From Alphaproteobacteria bacterium (GTDB lineage: Bacteria > Pseudomonadota > Alphaproteobacteria > CACIAM-22H2), in assembly GCA_017308135.1 (NCBI GenBank), contig JAFKFM010000006.1, forward strand, positions 251,724 through 315,723: a stretch of DNA of 64,000 nt. The letters run 5' to 3'. Each line of letters opens with the position of its first letter. Within the stretch, counting starts at the first letter, position 1. The position numbers and the translations under genes were made by a program. Below are positions 43,439 to 52,018 of this stretch, piece after piece. Below the pieces are notes generated by a model. It searched no databases and was not told where the DNA came from. It was given only the letters and a program-made list of their open reading frames with translations.

Positions 43439-44362
43439 TTAGAAATCGGGGCCGGCGGGATTGCCGGCGACTTTTTCCACGCCCCGGGCCGCGTAGGTTT
43501 CGAAGGGGGTCGGCGTCATCGACGGATAGGCGTGCAACAATGCGACCTCGCGGATCTGTCCCGGCTCGGGGTAGCCGCCGCGGTGGATCACGTTATTCGA
43601 GAAGCACAGCAGAGTGCCCGGCGGACCGCTCGCCCGCACGACCCGGCTCGTATACTCGGCCGCGATCGTCCGCTCGTAGAAACGGCATTTGACGTCGCGC
43701 AGCGCCATACGGTCGGGGTTCGGGCCCAGCGCCTTGGCTTCGGCGTCCAGCGCCTTGGCGGCGCGGCGCTCGGCGCGCATCACCTCAACCGATTGGGGCC
43801 ACGGCAGCATTTCCGTGCCGCCGTTGTGCGCGCCGATATCGGACAGCGCGAAGATCGCGATGACGCAGGTTCCCGGGCCGCCATCGGCGTGCCAAAGCTG
43901 GGAATAGATCGGCGTATCCGCATCGCGGATCGATCGAAAGATCATGCCGTAGAAGATTTTGAAATGCGCCCGGTAGATCGCCCGATACAGCTTGCCCAGA
44001 TCGCCCGCGAGAAGCTCCCGGACCTCGGGAAAATCGCGATAGGTGTCGCCGCCGTAGAACCGGTCGTCGCGCCACGCCTGGGTGCCGACGGACTCGGCCA
44101 GCGTGGCGACGCGCGCGCGCATCGATTGCGCAAGCTCGGTTCCGCGCGCGGGCATGAAGGTGCAGTAACCGTTGGCCCAGTAATCGCGGGCGAGTGCGGC
44201 GAATCGCGGCTCGTCGGGTTCGGCCGCCTTGTAGGCTTTGCGGCACGCCTCGAGATAATCCATGTAGCGCTGGCCTTGCTCGTAAGGCAGGCGCGAGCGC
44301 GTCCGTTGGATCATGCGCTCCCAACGCCAATTCCGAGCCAATTGTTTCGCGGCGCTCAACAT
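43439..44362 (-). CDS. Phytanoyl-CoA dioxygenase-like (PhyH) oxygenase
   Basis: A 307-residue Fe(II)/2-oxoglutarate oxygenase of the PhyH family. His158 and Asp160 in QLWHADGG are the first two iron ligands; the third His is in NNVIHRGGYPEPGQIR, where the arginine would bind 2-oxoglutarate. It probably hydroxylates a sugar or another small metabolite of the glycan pathway. An AAGGA ribosome site lies 8 nt before the ATG. It is the first gene of the 44362-30619 unit, just downstream of a predicted promoter containing a 15-bp palindrome. Confidence 0.75.
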   Translation of the reverse strand: MLSAAKQLARNWRWERMIQRTRSRLPYEQGQRYMDYLEACRKAYKAAEPDEPRFAALARDYWANGYCTFMPARGTELAQSMRARVATLAESVGTQAWRDDRFYGGDTYRDFPEVRELLAGDLGKLYRAIYRAHFKIFYGMIFRSIRDADTPIYSQLWHADGGPGTCVIAIFALSDIGAHNGGTEMLPWPQSVEVMRAERRAAKALDAEAKALGPNPDRMALRDVKCRFYERTIAAEYTSRVVRASGPPGTLLCFSNNVIHRGGYPEPGQIREVALLHAYPSMTPTPFETYAARGVEKVAGNPAGPDF

Positions 44363-44434
44363 GACCGAGTTCCTTGGTACGGACGGCGGATCGCCGAAGT
44401 TTTCGCCTTCGCCATCGACACTTCCGACGGGGAC

Positions 44435-44464
44435 GGTCTACTGCGTTCACGGCGTGAACGTCAA
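44435..44464 (-). promoter_or_regulatory. Predicted promoter with internal palindrome
   Basis: On the minus strand TTGACG (complement of 44459-44464) and TAGACC (complement of 44435-44440) are 18 bp apart. The perfect palindrome GTTCAC-GGC-GTGAAC at 44445-44459 sits between them, overlapping the -35 by one base, a position suited to repression. The same palindrome type occurs at 54367-54381. Confidence 0.5.
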
Positions 44465-44490
44465 GAGCGGGGACGGGAATCGGCCTTAGG

Positions 44491-45354
44491 TCAGCCCCGC
44501 CGCACGACCAGCGCCCAAAACGCCGGTGCTTCCGACAAACGTTCGGCGTCCGCCGCTACCGCTGCCCGAAACGCGGCCCGGTAACCTTCGGGATCCGCCG
44601 CACGCCGATCCGGCCGGCCACGCAAGGCGGGCCAGGTGATCCAGCGCCAATGCAAGGCGATCGCCGCCGGGCCGCCCAAGGCGACCGCCGAAACCCGCGC
44701 GTCGCCCGGTTGCAAATCGGCCAAACGGGCAAGGACGCCCGCAGGGTATTGCCGGTAGCCGTGGAAAAGATAAAGCCGCAAGCACGCCGCCGACGGCAAG
44801 TAATGGATCTGAAGCGTGGGCCCGGGCGCCGCCGCGCAAGCCCGCGCGACAGCGGTGAAATAGTCGAGATCGGCCGGGATATGCTCGGCCGCCGACTGCG
44901 AGAAAAAGAAATTGTCGCCGGGCGCGATCGTGCCTGCGAAATCCTTGCCGTCGAACGCGGCGAAGCTCGCTTGCGGCGCGGGCCGCGCCCAGGATTCCCG
45001 TGCGGCGATATCGAAGCCGCGATAACGGATCGCCTGGCCCGACGCCGCCGTCACGAGGGCGCCGGCGCGGCCCGAGCCGCAGCCCATTTCATGCATCCTT
45101 ATGCCGCCCGCCGCGCGTGCGAATTCGTCCCAATCGAATGCGGCGAGATGGGCTTCGCACAACGCGCGCGACGGCGACGGCGTTCCGGCGACGGCGCCGA
45201 GGCCGGCCGGCGCGAAGCGTTCGACCGTCAGCGCGCCGGGCCGATCCAGAATCGCGTTGCGCAGCGCGTTGCCCGCCAAGTAACCAAGCTTGCCCGCGAA
45301 GCCGAGGGCCGCGTCGCCGTTCAAGCGCAAGCGTGCGGTCGATCCGGCGCTCAT
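44491..45354 (-). CDS. SAM-methyltransferase-like protein
   Basis: A 287-residue protein with a SAM-binding start MHEMGCGSGRAGAL near residue 90, a FDIAARE acidic turn and the FFFSQSAAEHIPADL block, as in class I methyltransferases. The N-terminal 85 residues and the C-terminal third are unassigned. The start at 45354 (MSAGST) follows galE by 49 bp; the open frame upstream overlaps galE and is not real. It is the last gene of the 54225-44491 unit. The acceptor is unknown. Confidence 0.6.
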   Translation of the reverse strand: MSAGSTARLRLNGDAALGFAGKLGYLAGNALRNAILDRPGALTVERFAPAGLGAVAGTPSPSRALCEAHLAAFDWDEFARAAGGIRMHEMGCGSGRAGALVTAASGQAIRYRGFDIAARESWARPAPQASFAAFDGKDFAGTIAPGDNFFFSQSAAEHIPADLDYFTAVARACAAAPGPTLQIHYLPSAACLRLYLFHGYRQYPAGVLARLADLQPGDARVSAVALGGPAAIALHWRWITWPALRGRPDRRAADPEGYRAAFRAAVAADAERLSEAPAFWALVVRRG

Positions 45355-45403
45355 CGCGCGGCCCCCGCGATCTCGGACGGAAGGACTGTCGTGGCCACGC
45401 GCG

Positions 45404-46384
45404 TCAGACGTTGTGCCGCGCGCGATGCCAGCGCCAAGCCGTGCGCACCACCGTGTCGATATCCGAATGCGCGGGCGCGAAGTCGAGTTCGGCGCGCGCG
45501 CGCGCGGGATCGGCGACCAAGGCGGGCGGATCGCCGGACCGGCGCGGACCTTTGCGCAGCGGCAGTTTCTTGCCCGTGATCCGCTCGACCGCGTCGACGA
45601 TCTGCCGGACCGAAAGTCCGCTCCCCGTGCCGAGATTGAACGCGTCGGAAGCGCCGCCGTTTTCCAGCCGCCGCAAGGCCGCGACATGGGCTTGGGCGAG
45701 ATCGGCGACGTGGATGTAGTCGCGCACGCAGGTGCCGTCGGGCGTGGGCCAGTCCTCGCCGAACACATCCAGATGCGGAATTTGGCCGCTTGCGGCCATC
45801 AACGCGCGGGGAATCAAATGCGGTTCGGGATCGTGCAACTCGCCCGTCTCGCCCTCGGGATCGGCGCCGCACGCGTTGAAGTAACGCAACGCCGTCCACG
45901 CGAGGCCGTAGGCGCGGCCCGCGTCGGCCAGCACGCGTTCGATCATCAACTTGGAATCGCCGTAAGCGTTGACGGGCGCCGTGGGCGTCGCTTCGGGGAT
46001 CGGCGTGCGCGCGACGGCGCCGTAGACCGCGCAGGTCGACGAGAATACGAATCGCCCGACCCCGGCCGCGCGCATGGCCTCGAGCAGCGTGAGCGTGCCC
46101 GCCACGTTGTTGCGATAGTAGAGATAGGGATCGGCGACGGATTCCGGCACGAACGCATAGGCCGCGAAATGCATCACGGCCGCCGGCTTGTGCTCGGCGA
46201 AAGCGGCGTCCAGCGCTTGGCGATCGGCGAGATCGGCGCGCACGAACGGGCCCCATTTCACGAGCTCGGCGTGCCCGCGCGACAGATTGTCGAACGTCAC
46301 AGGCAGATAACCCGCGCGCGCCAACGCTTTGCACGCATGGCTACCGACATAGCCGGCGCCGCCGGTAACGAGGACGGATTTCAT
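45404..46384 (-). CDS. galE: UDP-glucose 4-epimerase
   Basis: A 326-residue epimerase that interconverts UDP-glucose and UDP-galactose, or their N-acetyl forms. The NAD motif GGAGYVGSH opens the protein, the STCAVYG serine and the NAYGDSKLMIE tyrosine and lysine complete the catalytic set, and the late NLGTGSGLSV segment is typical. It supplies a galactose-type donor for the glycan. It follows the 544-residue GT-like gene by 19 bp in the same operon. Confidence 0.92.
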   Translation of the reverse strand: MKSVLVTGGAGYVGSHACKALARAGYLPVTFDNLSRGHAELVKWGPFVRADLADRQALDAAFAEHKPAAVMHFAAYAFVPESVADPYLYYRNNVAGTLTLLEAMRAAGVGRFVFSSTCAVYGAVARTPIPEATPTAPVNAYGDSKLMIERVLADAGRAYGLAWTALRYFNACGADPEGETGELHDPEPHLIPRALMAASGQIPHLDVFGEDWPTPDGTCVRDYIHVADLAQAHVAALRRLENGGASDAFNLGTGSGLSVRQIVDAVERITGKKLPLRKGPRRSGDPPALVADPARARAELDFAPAHSDIDTVVRTAWRWHRARHNV

Positions 46385-46403
46385 CGATCTACGCTCCGGC
46401 CGA

Positions 46404-48038
46404 TCAAATGTGGGTCAACTCCGTGGCGCGGCGAATCTTGAACGGATGGTAAAGGATTTCGCCGGACGCGTACCAATCCCGGATCGTCGCCAGTTCAAGG
46501 CGAACCGCCGGCGCGCACGCGGCCAGGCGCGCCGGGATCGCGTGCAGAATCCGGTCACGCGAACATGCGACGTCGTCATCGAGCCGCCAATCGCCTTGCC
46601 AGGCCGGATAGCCGAACCGATAGGCCTGCACGATCGCCGCGCGTTCGGGATCGGGGCGCCAATCGCCGTCGCGCCACCAGACGCGCCGGATTCGATCCGC
46701 GTAATCCTCGCGCGAGTGGGCGAGGCGCACGAAGGCGTGACGGTGGTACCAGCCGATATCGGGCACGAGCACCGGCTTGCCGAACATCGCGTATTCGAGC
46801 GCCGCGCTGCCGTAGAAGGTCACGAGCGCGTCGGCGGCCTGCATGACGCTGCGGCCGTTTTTGCCGTAAGGGCATACGCCGATATTCGGCGCGCGTTGGC
46901 CGCCGATCATATCGGACACATAGACGCCGTCGTACCAGCGATCGGCGGGGTGACCCCGGACGATGAAATTGACGTCGGCGGCGCCCGCTGCGGCGCGCAA
47001 GGTGACGCCGACCCAGTCGGCGAAATCGCGGAAACGGCTCGAGCCGTAAAGATGCGGGAAGTCGAACCATGTCGACGTGAGGATCGCGACGATCGGTTTC
47101 GCGGGGTCCCAGCCGAAATCGCGGCACATCTCCTCGCGCGACCAATCGGTTTGCCCGGGTCCGAAGGCCAGCTGCCCCGCGAACTCGCGCGAATTGCCGC
47201 CCAGCCGGGCCATCACCGCCTGCCGGCCCAACACGGCGAGGGATTCGCGCCGCGCGGACGGCATGGCGTCGATTTCCTCCGGTTCGACGGGATCGAAGAA
47301 CCGGTAAAGATCGGGTTCCGCCTCGACGCGGTGCAGATGCAGGTTTTCGAAGAATCCGTTGGGCACGACCATCGGCACGCCATGCCGGATCAAGGCGCGC
47401 GCCAAAACGCCGTAACCGTCCCGCCCCGATTGGGTGTGGCTGAGGACCGCGAAACCCGGGCGCAAGCGGCGGACCAGATCGTCGGCCGAATACGCGGCGG
47501 CAAGCCACGTGGCGACGAAGTCCGCGATATCGGGATGGCCGAGATCCACGCGCGCGGTCCGCTGCGCGCGCAGCAGCCCGTCGTAAAGGTCGAAAGCCGG
47601 GATACCGAAGGGAAGCTCCGCCCGGAACAAACCGTCGGCGTCGCCCGCGCGCGTCAGAATTTCGCGCGCCTCGACACGCCGGGCGGCGACGGCGGCCGCG
47701 TCGGTCAACGGCGCCAACCTGTGCCGGATACCCATCCGGCGCAACGTTCCCGCGAGCCCGAGGGTCGAGAAGCGGCCCGGCAGCGCGTATTGCTCGAGAT
47801 TCTCGAATCCGAGTGCGGCCCGCAGCAAGCCGAAACGCTGCCAGTAATTCGGGTGCTGGAACGCGGCGTCGACCAAGACGGGACCATCGACCAGCGACGG
47901 CCCCATCGTCGGCAGCGCGGCGATCGCGCGCTCGGCGGCGCGCCGCGCGGGCGCGATGCGCAGTTCGCGGGCCGTCGTTTGCAGGCGTCCGTAAGCGGCG
48001 AAGGCACCGCGGACGGCGGATTTGACCGCTTCCTTCAT
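46404..48038 (-). CDS. Putative surface-carbohydrate glycosyltransferase (GT-B-like)
   Basis: A 544-residue soluble protein. The C-terminal half has IVAILTSTWFDFPHLYG, FIVRGHPADRW and ALVTFYGSAALEYAMFGKPVLV, a layout that recalls GT-B enzymes and capsule-type biosynthetic proteins. The N-terminal half is predicted mixed alpha/beta without a known motif. The ATG at 48038 overlaps the stop of the preceding gene by 4 bp. The donor and acceptor are unknown; the setting between galE and a second GT-B-like protein argues for a role in building the glycan chain. Confidence 0.55.
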   Translation of the reverse strand: MKEAVKSAVRGAFAAYGRLQTTARELRIAPARRAAERAIAALPTMGPSLVDGPVLVDAAFQHPNYWQRFGLLRAALGFENLEQYALPGRFSTLGLAGTLRRMGIRHRLAPLTDAAAVAARRVEAREILTRAGDADGLFRAELPFGIPAFDLYDGLLRAQRTARVDLGHPDIADFVATWLAAAYSADDLVRRLRPGFAVLSHTQSGRDGYGVLARALIRHGVPMVVPNGFFENLHLHRVEAEPDLYRFFDPVEPEEIDAMPSARRESLAVLGRQAVMARLGGNSREFAGQLAFGPGQTDWSREEMCRDFGWDPAKPIVAILTSTWFDFPHLYGSSRFRDFADWVGVTLRAAAGAADVNFIVRGHPADRWYDGVYVSDMIGGQRAPNIGVCPYGKNGRSVMQAADALVTFYGSAALEYAMFGKPVLVPDIGWYHRHAFVRLAHSREDYADRIRRVWWRDGDWRPDPERAAIVQAYRFGYPAWQGDWRLDDDVACSRDRILHAIPARLAACAPAVRLELATIRDWYASGEILYHPFKIRRATELTHI

Positions 48039-48961
48039 CGCGGACCCGACAATAGCGCCAAGGCGGCCTCGGGCGCGTAAGCGGGCCGCCCCAGCAAGCG
48101 GGCTTCGTTGCGAACCGCCTCGGACAGGCTGACGACCACGTCCGACGCGGCGAAGGCTTCGGCGGGTGTGCCCGAGCGATCCACCACCGCGCGGGTTCCA
48201 ATGGCTTCGCATGCCGACTCGTACTTGCCGTCGGGATCGCGCGGGTGCGGACGCACGGCCAAGGCCGATGCTGGCTCTGTAACAGACAGCGCGAGCGCCA
48301 GCGCGCGCAGGCAATCCACCTCGTCCTCCGCCTCGACCGCGCGCAACGCCGCAAGCTCCCGGCGCACGACGCCCGCGTACAGCCAAACTCGCGCCTCCGC
48401 CGATACACCCCAGCGCCGCCGTTGACGCGCGCGCGCCTCCGGATCGGGCGCGGCGCGCGCCAAGCGCGCCAGATGAAGATCGGGAACGAGTTCGACGCGC
48501 AGTCCCGGCAAGCGGCAGGATTCGATTTCCCGCCGGCCGCGCTCGGAAACGGCGAACACCAGATCGGGGCAGCCTTGCGCGTCGCCCAATCGCACGGCGA
48601 GGTTGACGTCGTTGTCGCAGATCGCCGCGCACGGCTTTCGTGCCGCGCGCGCCGCGCGCCAAAGCGCGCGCGGAACCGGATCGTCGACGTCGTCGAGCCC
48701 GGTGAGCACGGCGGCCGCTTGCGCGAGCGCGGCATCGGCCGGCGCGCCTTCGGTCACGGCGAAGCCCGCGCGCGCGAACGTGTCCAGCGCCGGACCGCGG
48801 GCATGAATCCGCGGCGCCGGCGCCCAGTCCGGACCGGCGCCGAACGACCGGCGCAACGGCGCCATTCGCGGATCGGCCGGATCGCGCGTCAGGATTTCGC
48901 ACGCCGCGACCATCTGATTGGCGGCACCCGGATCGCGGGCGTAGACGAGGATCGGCGTCAT
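48035..48961 (-). CDS. GT-B-like protein of the RDPGxANQ type, copy 1
   Basis: A 308-residue protein starting MTPILVYARDPGAANQM, with a late AVRPHPRDPDGKYE block and a VVVSLSEAVRNEARLLGRPAY segment. It is a diverged paralogue of the protein at 55290, which shares the RDPGGANQ start and the RPHPKDSPDKYA block. The fold looks like a GT-B or nucleotide-sugar epimerase relative. Not recognised as a characterised family. It is coupled by ATGA overlaps to both neighbours in the pse operon. Confidence 0.6.
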   Translation of the reverse strand: MTPILVYARDPGAANQMVAACEILTRDPADPRMAPLRRSFGAGPDWAPAPRIHARGPALDTFARAGFAVTEGAPADAALAQAAAVLTGLDDVDDPVPRALWRAARAARKPCAAICDNDVNLAVRLGDAQGCPDLVFAVSERGRREIESCRLPGLRVELVPDLHLARLARAAPDPEARARQRRRWGVSAEARVWLYAGVVRRELAALRAVEAEDEVDCLRALALALSVTEPASALAVRPHPRDPDGKYESACEAIGTRAVVDRSGTPAEAFAASDVVVSLSEAVRNEARLLGRPAYAPEAALALLSGPR

Positions 48962-50289
48962 TCCTTCTCGTTTCGGCGTTCGTGCGAACGCAACTCCGGC
49001 ATCGCGTCCCACACCTTGGCGAAGGCGTCGGCGACGTCGTCGAGGTCGCGCCGGGTCATGCCCGGCCGCATCAACTCGTGCGAGATCAAGGTTTCGTAAT
49101 GCGCGCGTTCGGCGTTCGGACAAAGGCCGCGCGCGTAATCGGGCTCGCCGCCGTAATGCGGGCATTTGAACGGGCACTGGACCGAGCCGTAACCGATCAT
49201 CTTCTGATAGATCGGCTGCAGATAAAGCGGACGGATATAGCCCTGCCCGATCAATGTGCCTTCGGTCTCGCGCAAGGTCGTGTGCGGAAGCTCCGCCTTC
49301 AACGCCCGCACGACCAGATCGCGCGACACGCCCGTGACCGCGCGGTCGTAACCGAGGGCGTGGACGTAATAGGCGTGCGTGGCGCCCTCGGCCACTTTGG
49401 GCAGGGAAAGTCCCGGCAGCCCGGCCAGACGGCCTTCGAGATAGGCCACGTTCTCGCGCCGGATGCGCACGAGCTCGGCCGCTTTGGCGAGTTGCAGCCG
49501 GCCGATCGCCGCCTCGATCTCGCCGAGCCGGAAGTTGAACCCGATCATGTTGACGAGATCGACGGTGCCCTTCGCTTCGACGACGGCCTCGGCGTGATTG
49601 CGGATCAGCGCCACCCGCTCGGCGAATCGCGGATCGTTGGTCGTGACCACGCCGCCTTCGCCGGTATGGACGTGCTTGTGATAGTTGAGGCTGAAGACGC
49701 CCATATCGCCGAGGGTTCCCACCGGCCGGCCGCGATACGTGCATTCCGGCGACTGCGCGCAATCCTCGATCACGACCAGCCCGTGATTGCGCGCCAGCGC
49801 CATGATCGGGTCCATGTCGGCCGTCTGACCGAAAATATGGACCACGATGATCGCCTTGGTCCGCTTCGTGATCCGCTTTTCGATCGTCGCGGCGCTGATG
49901 CAATAGGTCTCGGGATCGATGTCGGCGAAGATGGGAACGGCGTTGAACACCAGCGCCGCGGCGGCGGATGCGCTCATAGTGTAGGGCGATACGATCACCT
50001 CGTCGCCGGGCCCCACGCCAGCGGCGCCGACCGCCGCGTAAAGCCCGCTGGTGGCGGAGTTGACCGCGTATGCGTGTTGCGCCGCGTAGCGTTCGGCCCA
50101 GGCGGCTTCGAAAGCGCGCACTTCGGGGCCGCCCCAGAAATCGGGATGCCAAGTGCCCAAGAATTTCGACAACACGCCGCTTTCAACCACTTTGGCGGCC
50201 GCGCGCGCTTCCTCCGCGCCCATCACGATATAGGGCGGGAACGGCTCCGTGCGCAGCTTGGAGCCGCCGAACTCGGCGAGTTTGGACAT
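48958..50289 (-). CDS. DegT/DnrJ/EryC1/StrS-family aminotransferase
   Basis: A 443-residue PLP-dependent sugar aminotransferase, longer than the usual 370-400. Lys205 in NYHKHVHTGEGG would bind PLP, and VIEDCAQSPECTYRG supplies the phosphate- and ring-binding residues. The C terminus has an extra cysteine- and histidine-containing block (SVQCPFKCPHYGG) not typical of PseC. It probably aminates a 3- or 4-keto sugar made by the adjacent Gfo/Idh oxidoreductase. It is 4 bp downstream of that gene and coupled to the next by overlap. Confidence 0.8.
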   Translation of the reverse strand: MSKLAEFGGSKLRTEPFPPYIVMGAEEARAAAKVVESGVLSKFLGTWHPDFWGGPEVRAFEAAWAERYAAQHAYAVNSATSGLYAAVGAAGVGPGDEVIVSPYTMSASAAAALVFNAVPIFADIDPETYCISAATIEKRITKRTKAIIVVHIFGQTADMDPIMALARNHGLVVIEDCAQSPECTYRGRPVGTLGDMGVFSLNYHKHVHTGEGGVVTTNDPRFAERVALIRNHAEAVVEAKGTVDLVNMIGFNFRLGEIEAAIGRLQLAKAAELVRIRRENVAYLEGRLAGLPGLSLPKVAEGATHAYYVHALGYDRAVTGVSRDLVVRALKAELPHTTLRETEGTLIGQGYIRPLYLQPIYQKMIGYGSVQCPFKCPHYGGEPDYARGLCPNAERAHYETLISHELMRPGMTRRDLDDVADAFAKVWDAMPELRSHERRNEKE

Positions 50290-50293
50290 CGTT

Positions 50294-51265
50294 TCAGTTC
50301 CTCGAAAGTCCCGCGGCGAGCGCCGCGCAAATGGAGAGCGTCCGTAAGGCGGTCGCGCCGTCGCACGCCACCGGCGCGCCACGCACCGCCGCGTCGATCG
50401 TCGCGTCGATCATGCGCGCGAAGGCTTCGTCCTGGCGCGAAGGCCAAGAAACGCCGGCGCCGGGCCGACGATGGCCCGCGAAACCCGGCGTCGGGACCGG
50501 TTCGCGTACCGTCACGCGCGAAGCGCCTTCGCGCAGTTCGACGACGGCCGCGTCGAAGACGAGGAGGAGTTCGAACAGATCGAACCGGGTATGGTCGGTC
50601 GCGATCAGCCGAAACGGCGCGCCGCACGGCGCGCGCAAAACGCAGTCGGGCGTCGGGTCGCCGGCGTTCGGACCCGCGAATCGGCCCTCCGCCGAAAGCG
50701 GCTCGGGCCATCCCACGAGCGCGGCGAACAGATCGATCAAGTGGCTGCCGTTGTTGAACAGGCCCTTGCCGTAAAAGCCGGCGCAAGATTGGAGCGCGCC
50801 ATACGCGCCCGCGCGGATAAGCGTGGCGAGTTCGACAATGTTGGGATCCCAGCGGCGGAAATGGGCGACCGCCAGCGGCCGCCCCTTGGCGTGATAGTCC
50901 GCAACGACCGCGCGCGCTTGTGCGAGATCGGGCGCCAGCGGCTTTTCGCAAAGCACGGCGCGAACGTCCATCGCCAACAAAGCTTGGAGATCGGCGGCGT
51001 GCCGTTCGCCGGGCGTGCACACCGATACGACGTCCGCGCGCATACCGGCCGCCGCCATGTCCACAAGGCTGGCGAAGTCCCGGCCGACACCCCAGTGCCG
51101 CCGGAACGCCGCGCGCCGTTCGGAATCCGGATCGACGCATGCCACCAGCCGCACGTCGCCGCGCGCCCGGTACGCGCCCGCGTGGGTCCGCGGCGGCCCC
51201 GACGAGGCCGTTTCGTCGTAGCCGCCGGCGATCCGGCCACATCCGACGATGACGGCGTCGATCAT
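50294..51265 (-). CDS. Gfo/Idh/MocA-family oxidoreductase
   Basis: A 323-residue NAD(P)-dependent oxidoreductase with an N-terminal Rossmann domain (DAVIVGCGRIAGGYDET), the CEKPLA motif near residue 112 and a beta-sheet C-terminal domain. Such enzymes oxidise sugar hydroxyls; paired with the neighbouring aminotransferase it could form a keto/amino step of an amino sugar. The start at 51265 overlaps the previous stop by 4 bp; an ATG 12 bp upstream is also possible. Substrate unknown. Confidence 0.75.
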   Translation of the reverse strand: MIDAVIVGCGRIAGGYDETASSGPPRTHAGAYRARGDVRLVACVDPDSERRAAFRRHWGVGRDFASLVDMAAAGMRADVVSVCTPGERHAADLQALLAMDVRAVLCEKPLAPDLAQARAVVADYHAKGRPLAVAHFRRWDPNIVELATLIRAGAYGALQSCAGFYGKGLFNNGSHLIDLFAALVGWPEPLSAEGRFAGPNAGDPTPDCVLRAPCGAPFRLIATDHTRFDLFELLLVFDAAVVELREGASRVTVREPVPTPGFAGHRRPGAGVSWPSRQDEAFARMIDATIDAAVRGAPVACDGATALRTLSICAALAAGLSRN

Positions 51266-51999
51266 CGTTTCAGCCATCGATGCTCGACACCGGAGTTGAT
51301 GGCAAGCCATTCGGGATGGCGGTCGAGCAGCGCCAGGATATCGTCGAGCCCGAAATCCGGTTTGCCGGGATAGAGCGAGTCGTAGATCCGCGCGATCAAC
51401 TCGAGATCTTCGGGCGTGTCTAGCGTCAGGCGGAGTTTGGGCCGGTGGCGGAACGGCGAAGCGGGAACGTGACGCAACGAATAGATTTGAGGATTCCGAT
51501 AGATGAAGACGCTGACATGCTCGTGGTCTTCGGGATCGTCGGTCCGGCGCGCGACGTCCGCGAGAACGCGCGTGGAAAAAACCTGGGTATCCATGCCGAT
51601 CGGATAGCACCGCTCCAATACGTTCGAGCAGTAGTCGATCGGATTTTCGCGGTATGCCGCGATCACCGATTCGATGATGCCCGGATCGATCAGCGGACAA
51701 TCGCCCGTCGTTTCGACGATCGTTTCGACCGAATTGCGCTGGGCAGCCTCCAGCACGCGGGACAGAACGTCGTTTTCGCTGCCGCGATAGCACGCGATGC
51801 CCAGGCGCGCGGCGAGCGCGGCGAGCACGTCGTCGGAATCGTTGACCGTCGTGCACAGGATGATGCCGTCGACGCCGCGCACGCGGCGCAACCGCTCGAC
51901 CATCAATTCGAGGGTCGGCTTGCCTTGGATCGGCAGCATGACCTTGCCCGGCAACCGGGTGGAGGTCATGCGCGCTTGAATCGTGATGGCGGTTTTCAT
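51262..51999 (-). CDS. SpsF-type cytidylyltransferase (possible PseF role)
   Basis: A 245-residue nucleotidyltransferase beginning TAITIQARMTSTRLPGKVML, a variant of the NeuA/KdsB nucleotide loop used by SpsF-family proteins. ETTGDCPLIDP and RLTLDTPEDLELI are additional family blocks. Located immediately after pseC, it is a good candidate to make CMP-pseudaminic acid, since no classical PseF adjoins pseB and pseC. Alternatively it activates another sugar. It lies 19 bp from pseC. Confidence 0.72.
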   Translation of the reverse strand: MKTAITIQARMTSTRLPGKVMLPIQGKPTLELMVERLRRVRGVDGIILCTTVNDSDDVLAALAARLGIACYRGSENDVLSRVLEAAQRNSVETIVETTGDCPLIDPGIIESVIAAYRENPIDYCSNVLERCYPIGMDTQVFSTRVLADVARRTDDPEDHEHVSVFIYRNPQIYSLRHVPASPFRHRPKLRLTLDTPEDLELIARIYDSLYPGKPDFGLDDILALLDRHPEWLAINSGVEHRWLKR

Positions 52000-52018
52000 C
52001 GCTCGAACTCCCGGTCGT

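Noticed and set aside
46404..46580. Hairpins or mobile element signatures between galE and the GT-like gene
   Set aside because: No inverted repeats, transposase fragments or target duplications were seen; the gap is only 19 bp.
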